Shown piece after piece: positions 57,924 through 64,000 of a stretch of DNA of 64,000 nt. The notes beneath the pieces were generated by a model. The model saw nothing but the letters and a program-made list of their open reading frames with translations. It made no database searches and was not told the origin of the DNA. Position numbers and translations under genes: made by a program. The stretch covers positions 3,030,366 to 3,094,365 of the forward strand of contig NC_030994.1 in assembly GCF_000149955.1 (NCBI RefSeq). The letters run 5' to 3'. Source of the stretch: Fusarium oxysporum f. sp. lycopersici 4287 (taxonomy: Eukaryota > Ascomycota > Sordariomycetes > Hypocreales > Nectriaceae). Within the stretch, counting starts at the first letter, position 1. Each line of letters starts with the position of its first letter.

Positions 57924-60200
57924 GGTCCATTTGGCAGGGCCAATAGAATCGCCTGTAGAGTCTGCATTGTTCGACGCTCTGTTTCCGAATAGACGGGTCC
58001 ATCTGTTAGAGGTGATAGACACATCACGAGACGTCATTGTCGTTGATGTCAAAGACAAGAAGCTGATTTGAGTCAAAGAAGAGTAGATGAGCTCCCCGAA
58101 TAATGAAGTCTAAAAGAGGGAAAGAGTCTCGTGATATTAGATCTGGGTCTAGGCCAAAGGAGACAAAGGATAGAAGAATGAAGAGGAAGGCAATTCTAGC
58201 AGAGAATTAGTCTAAATAAGATAAAGATAAAACAAATCAGATCATAAACACCAAGATATCATCTTTCGAACTCCCCGTTAATACATCATGTGCAATCCGT
58301 TGAATCAGCCTCCGAAGCTCGTGTGAGTTCTGACTGTCACCAACTCGTCCATGTAGGCTGCATTGCGGGTCTACCAGCAGATCTACATTTTCTGGGCAAA
58401 TAGGCAAGCGAGCGGCTATCGTGGGCGAAACATCTACTCTGATAGGATACACCTTGTTCTTTGTATATACCTCGTGAAAGATGGTTCTTGGTGTTGTTAG
58501 CCCTGACGCTAGTATCTAGATCATGTGCCATGCTTAGTGGGGGGTGAGCATGATGAAAGTCCCCGCGCACGAGGGAGAAGATTCTGGGGCTAGCGTTACA
58601 CCTGACAAAATGTATAAAGGTATCTCCGCGGAGCCTGAAATTTAGGAAATTCTAATATCTAGATTATTGTATAATAGTAGGGTCCTATTAATAACGGAAG
58701 ATTACTTTATTTTTTAGCTTAGAAGTTGAAGTGAATATTATCAAGTTAGCTTTTTTCTAAACTTATGTAGGTAGATAGCTAAGGTGTGTAAATACCTAGA
58801 GAAGAAGTCAGATGATATAAAATAAGCTTACACTACCTAAAACAAAGAATTCAAAGTAATTCCATATCTTGCATTACCAAAATTAATTGGGCGAAAGTGT
58901 CGCCTGTGCGGCTATATTGTCCGTCGCGTTCAAAGAAGATAAAAACATTCTGCTAAAGATTATTAGTGGGCAAACACAAGAGGGATGAAAAACCATCGGC
59001 TGACTGTTATGTGTTTATTTACAGAGGAAAGTGTTACGTGCTCAGCAGTGGTCCCAGCAAATAGCTTCAAGACAATTATCACAATAAAATGCAAGGAAAT
59101 ACCCACAATAAAATGCATCCAGATTCGTTTTAATTGCAAGAAGCGCCTGCCCAGCCTCATATTCCTGAACGAGGTAACAGAACGGGAACAAAAGTACTGG
59201 GAAGCAGTGGACCAGTCGCAAGACAGGGACAGTAGCTGTCTAATAATAAAAAGTAGCACAGTAAATAGAACACAATGGCAATATACATACGGGGCTCAAG
59301 GCATGATATTCTCTAAGTATTGACTCGTGTCATACCTAGGCAGATCATATACGTGCAAAACTAAACGGTAACTGCTCGAGGACCGACGCCGATGACTAGG
59401 TGAGAGCCGGCGCTGATAACTGCGCGAGAACCGAGCCTACTCAGCTCTACTAGCATTTGCAGCTCCAGTGCCAGAAGGATACATGCAGACTTATGCGATT
59501 ATATCCCCACTATTGTCCCATTTGTTTTTAGACACCCTTACCTGAGCCTCGATTATTTCGACACCTCCTGGCCAACCAGTTTAAGTGCCCCTGCAAGAAC
59601 CGCTCTCATAACCTGAATGCATACTACAGTCAACCAATGAGAACAACAAGCCTCAATCTGCAAGTCGGATTATGAGAAAATATCACTAATAAACGATTCA
59701 TGGTGTGATTTAACAGGAAGATCATCGAACTAAAGGTCACGGAACAAACGAGGCCGATCGGCGACAGCTAAAGATCTTCCGACTATAGCAACAATTACAA
59801 TTGCAAATTGGAGCTGCATGTGCTAAACACATTATATAATAACCTCCTTAGAGCCAAGTAGTTATACTGTGATTAATATGGATATAAAAACTTGGTAAAT
59901 TAATTATAAAGTATAAGAGTAATTTAATTGCATTGCTATAGAATATGCTTAATATAGCCGACGACTTATCTTGCATATCCAGTTTAGCAGTTGTCGGAGT
60001 TTCTAGTATCCGACCTCCGATTAGGTTGGTGGGTCCTGCAATTAGAGGCTAGACCTAATGCCTTTACTGTTGTTTATGAACTTATTTAAAGTCTTTTTAT
60101 CCCAGATCATAAATAACTTAAATCGATTTCTCTCTATTTGTTATTTATTTAATAATTTTAAGAAACATATAGGCCACGTTCTTTCTTGCTATCAACAAAC
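57924..60200. other. long intergenic region, partly AT-rich
   Basis: About 2.3 kb. 58640-58900 and 59800-60150 are AT/TpA-rich like RIP-mutated relics, while the part between has normal composition and no known domain in any frame. The 10-bp palindrome CTCCGCGGAG lies at 58624-58633. TATA-like sequence precedes the next gene. Confidence 0.5.
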
Positions 60201-60883
60201 ATGGTGTCATTTGCCCTCTTAACTGCTCTTGCATACCTAAGCGTCCTTGCCTCTAGCACTCCCAGGCAAAACCAATTTGCCACTCACTCAACATCCGATA
60301 ATCATGCCAATCTATTAGAATATTCTATCAGTGATGAAAGGAAGTTCCGCGACTTGTCTTACAGATGGACCCATGCCTGGGATCAGAAGGTATCAGATTC
60401 GTCTTATGCTTCTGGTTCAGATTTCTAATCGTCTACAGGACAAAGCGACATGGCTTGCAATAACCGCCCCTGAAGTTATTGCTAACTACACCGACTATCC
60501 AGCTGTCGGGACACTCACTATCAGCAGCCCTGCGAGTATATTCGATCACTCATTTGATGATAGAGGCCTTGGTGATAAACGATGCAAGTTAGCCGCCTTG
60601 TTAAATCATCATTACTAACATACCATCGCTAGTGCACACACAACATTTTCTCGGCTCGTCCCTCTTTACCCATATCAGCAAGAGCGAGGCAAAGGGGGAC
60701 TGGCAGGTTCGAGCTCGCCATGTCAGGGAAGTGAACGGTGAAGAGCGTCAATGGGATTCTAGCGCATACGTCGAATTCACCTACAGTCTCATTGATGGGG
60801 ACTGGAAGATCTCTGGACTGCGTCCTCATACAGTAGTGGCTACTACTGGACGACCTGAAGATGTTATTGGCTTATTTCCCTAA
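60201..60883 (+). CDS. secreted scytalone dehydratase-like (NTF2-fold) protein
   Basis: Three exons join in frame: the first ends at WTHAWDQK (donor near 60390), the second ends at DDRGL (GTGATA donor near 60574), and the third begins VHTQHFLGSSLF near 60631. A clear signal peptide is present (MVSFALLTALAYLSVLASS). The mature part shows KFRDLSYRWTHAWDQK, TQHFLG, RARHVREVNGEERQ and WKISGLRPHTV. These align in order with scytalone dehydratase, including the His in TQHF and the His in the RxxH segment, but not the SAN-type residues. About 180 residues. Secretion is unusual for this fold; the classical enzyme is not secreted. The substrate is unknown. Confidence 0.75.
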
Positions 60884-61966
60884 GCGCTCTGGAAAGGGAG
60901 ACTTCTGGTACAATGACTTTGGCTATGTTGCTGCTCTGCAGTCTATCCACTAAGGTATGCAAGCCGTGGTACATTAAAAGCTGCATTGCATTATGATTAA
61001 GATAGCCAGCACCTTAGCAAGGTCCCTAGTATTTAGTTCCTTGGTGTACTGACATACTATTGCTAGTATATAGTCTTTAAACGAATACACCCTATAACAT
61101 TAACCCTCAACTAGTCCTAATTTCTCTAACTACAGCTACTGGCAGTAAAGCAATATTGACAGAGCCAGAACATATATGCAACACTGCTGGGTAATCCCCG
61201 ACGGCGTATGTAAGACCGAGCTGCCTAGTAGGTGCTCAAACTTGCTATTTAATTCACCAACTGAAGCAGCTAGCACAATCGGCAGTCTTGTTTCACACCT
61301 ATTTGTTGAGAAGATTAGCTTGACCAGCAGTACGAGAGCCGGGAGCATGTCTGAAACACGCTTGCAGAAGCGACATTTTCATGTGATTACAGTTGCGTAA
61401 GTAACTGACCAGACTTATATAATAGGTATCGTACAAACTCACGAAATTGAGTAGCGCCTGTGGATCCAAGCTACTGTAGCCATTTGACCAATCGCAAAAT
61501 GTCAGATCGTTTATTTTCCTTTGAACCAATAAAAGCACCAAAGACAGGAATTAAAATACCCACAGGCGCTACTCAATTTCGTAAGTTTATACGGTATTTC
61601 AACTCACCACGAATCATTAAACAGAGTACAGGGATGGCTCAGGGATTTAAGGAACATAAGGCTGTTTTCCTGTCAAAGATCCCTGCACGGAACCGCCGTG
61701 CTTGCTTTTTGTTCTAGTCCTGAGAAGGATAAGACAAGGCACATTTGAATACCGACTTGCCTAAACAGGCCAAGTCTCATCATGATCAGCAGAGCTGAGC
61801 CTCTCCATTTCACCGAAGTACCGAACTTTATGTCACTGCTGGGAAAAGATTAGATCAATGTCAGCAGAGCCAAAAGAATATAAATAAAATCTGACACCTG
61901 TTATCTTCCACATCTTCATCCCTCATCATCTCTTAATTTGAAGCTTCTACCTTTCAATACATCGCC
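60884..61966. other. intergenic with a long inverted repeat
   Basis: About 1.1 kb. It is mostly AT-rich and contains the inverted repeat described next. No gene was recognised. Confidence 0.5.
61431..61592. repeat. 33-bp inverted repeat with a 96-bp spacer
   Basis: The left arm contains ACGAAATTGAGTAGCGCCTG and ends TGG near 61463. The right arm begins CCACAGGCGCTACTCAATTT near 61560. The arms match at 31 of 33 positions and both mismatches are C/T. It could be a folded-back MITE remnant or a hairpin; there is no clean target duplication. Confidence 0.8.
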
Positions 61967-62745
61967 ATGGCTCACCAACAAGGATACGCGCAGCATCAAC
62001 AAGCGATGCAACACGCAAGCAATGACAGCGGTGCTTTTCCGGGCGGTACCTACAGCATCGCCCACCGCGACACCAACGCCGTTCTTAACGTGGATCTTCA
62101 GCAAGGAGCCGTGGTGCGCTCCAAGTCAGGCGCCATGATTCACATGTCTGGCTCTATCGAGTTAACTGGAAAGTCCAAGTTCTCTCTAGGAAAGCTCTTC
62201 ACGGGCGGCAACTTGTTTGAGTCGACGTACACCGGTCCAGGACGTATTGCGCTTGGCCCGACGCTTTTCGGCGATATTATCACGTTGCACGTTGATGGTC
62301 ATCAGTCTTGGACCATCGGCAGAGACGCTTTCCTTGCTTGCACTTCTGAGGTTACGAAGAAGAGAGAAACGCAGGGGATTGGCAAGGCTTTGTTCTCGGG
62401 AGAGGATCTCTTTGTCTTTCGTATCGAGGGTCAAGGCATTATGTGGCTGACGAGCTTTGGTGCTGTAGATCGACTGGATGTAAGACTCCTTCAACATGTT
62501 ACTACCTGACACTGCTAATTGTTTAAAAATAGCTTCAGCCTGGGGAGGAACATATTGTTGATAACGGTCATCTTGTGGCTTGGAGTTGCAAGTATTCTAT
62601 TGAAAAGGCTGGTGGAGGAGCTATGACTGGATTGAAGACGGGCGAGGGTCTGGTATGCCGTTTCACGGGCCCTGGCTCGGTTTACATACAGACTCGAAAC
62701 ATGGATGAGTTTAAATCGTTTATTAGGGCATCTTCTGCAGCTTAG
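61967..62745 (+). CDS. AIM24-family protein
   Basis: Two exons (intron 62480-62532) encode about 241 residues of a compact beta-rich fold. SGAMIHMSGSIELTGKSK, LGPTLFGDIITLHVDG, GEDLFVFRIEGQGIMWLTSFGA and GLVCRFTGPGSVYIQTRN match the AIM24/TIGR00266 family. Family members are small proteins linked in yeast to mitochondrial inner-membrane organisation; many fungal copies lack a presequence. The N-terminus here is Gln/His-rich (MAHQQGYAQHQQAMQH) rather than a typical targeting signal, so a cytosolic location is possible. Confidence 0.9.
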
Positions 62746-62775
62746 ATCTGCTAGTTTAATCTTAGCTTAGGTTTT

Positions 62776-64000
62776 CTATAAGGCCCTCCAGCCCTCCAGC
62801 CTTTCTCGGCCAAACGTGGCAGCTAAAAGTGTGCATGTAAAGTCATCAACGTCAGCTGGTTTCCTGTTTGCGAGTACATCGCCCATTCGGTGACTAAATA
62901 TTGGTATGAACCCGACAACTTTCTCATTAACTCCTTTCATAACTCTTTTCCAGGCGTGAGCTGACGAGGCATCCCATAAACCCTCGTCACCCGTAAAGGT
63001 AACACCTCCCGGGCAGCCGGACCAACCAGTCTTGAGCGTCGAGTATATAGTCACTAGTAGTACGACTATGAGGTATGTGCGCCGAATGGACTCAGCGTAG
63101 GCCCAAGAACGCCAGAATGAATCGAGATTGCCATCGAGGCAGGGTGTCAGATGTGTCGTAGTTGTAGGCTCACCAGGCACAGGAATTCCACGGTCCGATA
63201 TGTTCCAGGTTGCTGGAAGACCACTACAAGAAGAGGCACTTTGGATCAATTGGTGTCCCCAGGGCATCAGGATATCCAGTCCTTGTTCGGCTCGGGCGCG
63301 CGCATTGATGTCGCCGTCAAAGAGGCAAATACTTATGTAGACGATGAGAGCCTGTGTGCGAGAAAGATGCATTGTAGTATCTCCATTGACGGAAACCAGC
63401 GACTGGCACTCGATGAGGGTACTGAGACGCTCCTTGCAGATACGTAAAGCCATGTTATGATTCGCTGGCGTCTTGGTCTGATAGGCGGCCAGAGTGGTAT
63501 AGGCATCCTGAATGACAACAGGCATATGATCAGAGTATAGAGAACGGTGGATGAATGCGCAATGACCGTGAGACGTCCATTGTTTCATCCAATTTTGCAG
63601 TGAGCGAACAAAAGATTTAAGACTATCTTCCTCGAATGTCAAGCATTCACTACGCGGTGCGGAGGAAAGATCCCAGGAAGATGTAGTGAGATACCAGGGC
63701 AAAGAAGGCAGAGGATCAGAGCCCCAATTCGAGACAGGGATCAGGGTATCGGCAATTGGGTTTGTTGGGTCTGAAGGTGACTGATCTTGGTTGAGACAAG
63801 GTTCCTCGAATATCTGTACGCCTTGCAGAGCAGTAGTGGCTGGAACGGTTTCGAATGTTCCATGTTCGTCGTATATGATATCATAAGAAGGTACTATCCG
63901 AGGTGCAGGGTATCTGCACATGAAGCCTTTTGCAGTGCATCGGGCGCAGGACGGTGTTTGCCTGTCACATTTCCGCTTCGCCCGGGTACAGAGGATGCAG
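62776..64000 (-). CDS. Zn2Cys6 transcription factor, 5' end beyond the window
   Basis: The frame reaches the right edge, where the zinc cluster reads CILCTRAKRKC then CARCTAKGFMC (spacing 2-6-6-2-6), so only a short N-terminus is missing. A linker with acidic and Pro residues follows, then the regulatory region with MALRICKERLSTLIECQSL and SFWRSWAYAESIRRTYLIVVLL. It is about 408 residues in view, short for the family but ending naturally at 62776. It converges on the AIM24-like gene with a gap of 30 bp. Confidence 0.88.
   Translation of the reverse strand, partial: CILCTRAKRKCDRQTPSCARCTAKGFMCRYPAPRIVPSYDIIYDEHGTFETVPATTALQGVQIFEEPCLNQDQSPSDPTNPIADTLIPVSNWGSDPLPSLPWYLTTSSWDLSSAPRSECLTFEEDSLKSFVRSLQNWMKQWTSHGHCAFIHRSLYSDHMPVVIQDAYTTLAAYQTKTPANHNMALRICKERLSTLIECQSLVSVNGDTTMHLSRTQALIVYISICLFDGDINARARAEQGLDILMPWGHQLIQSASSCSGLPATWNISDRGIPVPGEPTTTTHLTPCLDGNLDSFWRSWAYAESIRRTYLIVVLLVTIYSTLKTGWSGCPGGVTFTGDEGLWDASSAHAWKRVMKGVNEKVVGFIPIFSHRMGDVLANRKPADVDDFTCTLLAATFGRERLEGWRAL

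Noticed and set aside
58985..59323. Plus-strand open frame of 112 codons in the long intergenic region
   Set aside because: No domain, no splice support and skewed composition. Not reported as a gene.

Overview
The window is eukaryotic DNA from a filamentous ascomycete, most likely a Fusarium-like member of the Hypocreales. I infer this from genes split by short introns of about 45-75 bp with GT...AG ends, several Zn2Cys6 regulators, many MFS carriers, Copia and hAT transposons, and AT-rich, TpA-rich stretches of the kind left by repeat-induced point mutation (RIP). The species call is an inference from gene style and needs a database comparison. It looks like an accessory region: metabolic genes alternate with young and old mobile elements, and several host genes are broken.

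Layout. 1-4842: 3' part of a Copia retrotransposon with a frameshifted gag-pol and an odd tandem-repeat tail. Its LTR abuts a beheaded Zn2Cys6 regulator (4843-7496). 7.5-19.8 kb: catabolic genes for a MaoC-type acyl-CoA hydratase, an acyl-CoA dehydrogenase, a VOC/glyoxalase protein, an anion:cation symporter, a hydroxyisobutyrate-dehydrogenase-like enzyme and a carboxymuconolactone-decarboxylase-like protein. A hAT transposon with a perfect 8-bp target duplication (10581-13807) sits inside this block. 20-24 kb: a two-finger C2H2 regulator diverges from a lactonase-like metallo-beta-lactamase, followed by a 208-bp MITE. 24.3-36.7 kb: a graveyard of oxidative genes. It holds an aldehyde dehydrogenase with small indels, a Baeyer-Villiger monooxygenase fragment, a decayed SDR, and a P450 split by a very young Copia element with identical LTRs and CATAG target duplications. 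36.7-38.3 kb: an extremely AT-rich block whose first part is a RIP-mutated copy of the regulator gene region at 53.6-54.1 kb.

38.3-53.3 kb looks intact and is the most coherent system. Two related GH43 enzymes flank a GH3 glycosidase, followed by a sugar porter, a Zn2Cys6 activator and a divergently transcribed GH1 glycosidase. None of the four hydrolases shows a signal peptide, so the picture is import of an oligosaccharide and intracellular hydrolysis under a local regulator. 54-64 kb: an Upc2-like regulator with repeated sterol-element-like motifs upstream, a drug/polyamine-type MFS carrier, a secreted scytalone-dehydratase-like protein, an AIM24-family protein, and a Zn2Cys6 regulator cut by the right edge.

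All exon boundaries were placed by eye from splice signals and family conservation, so individual junctions may be off by a few bases.
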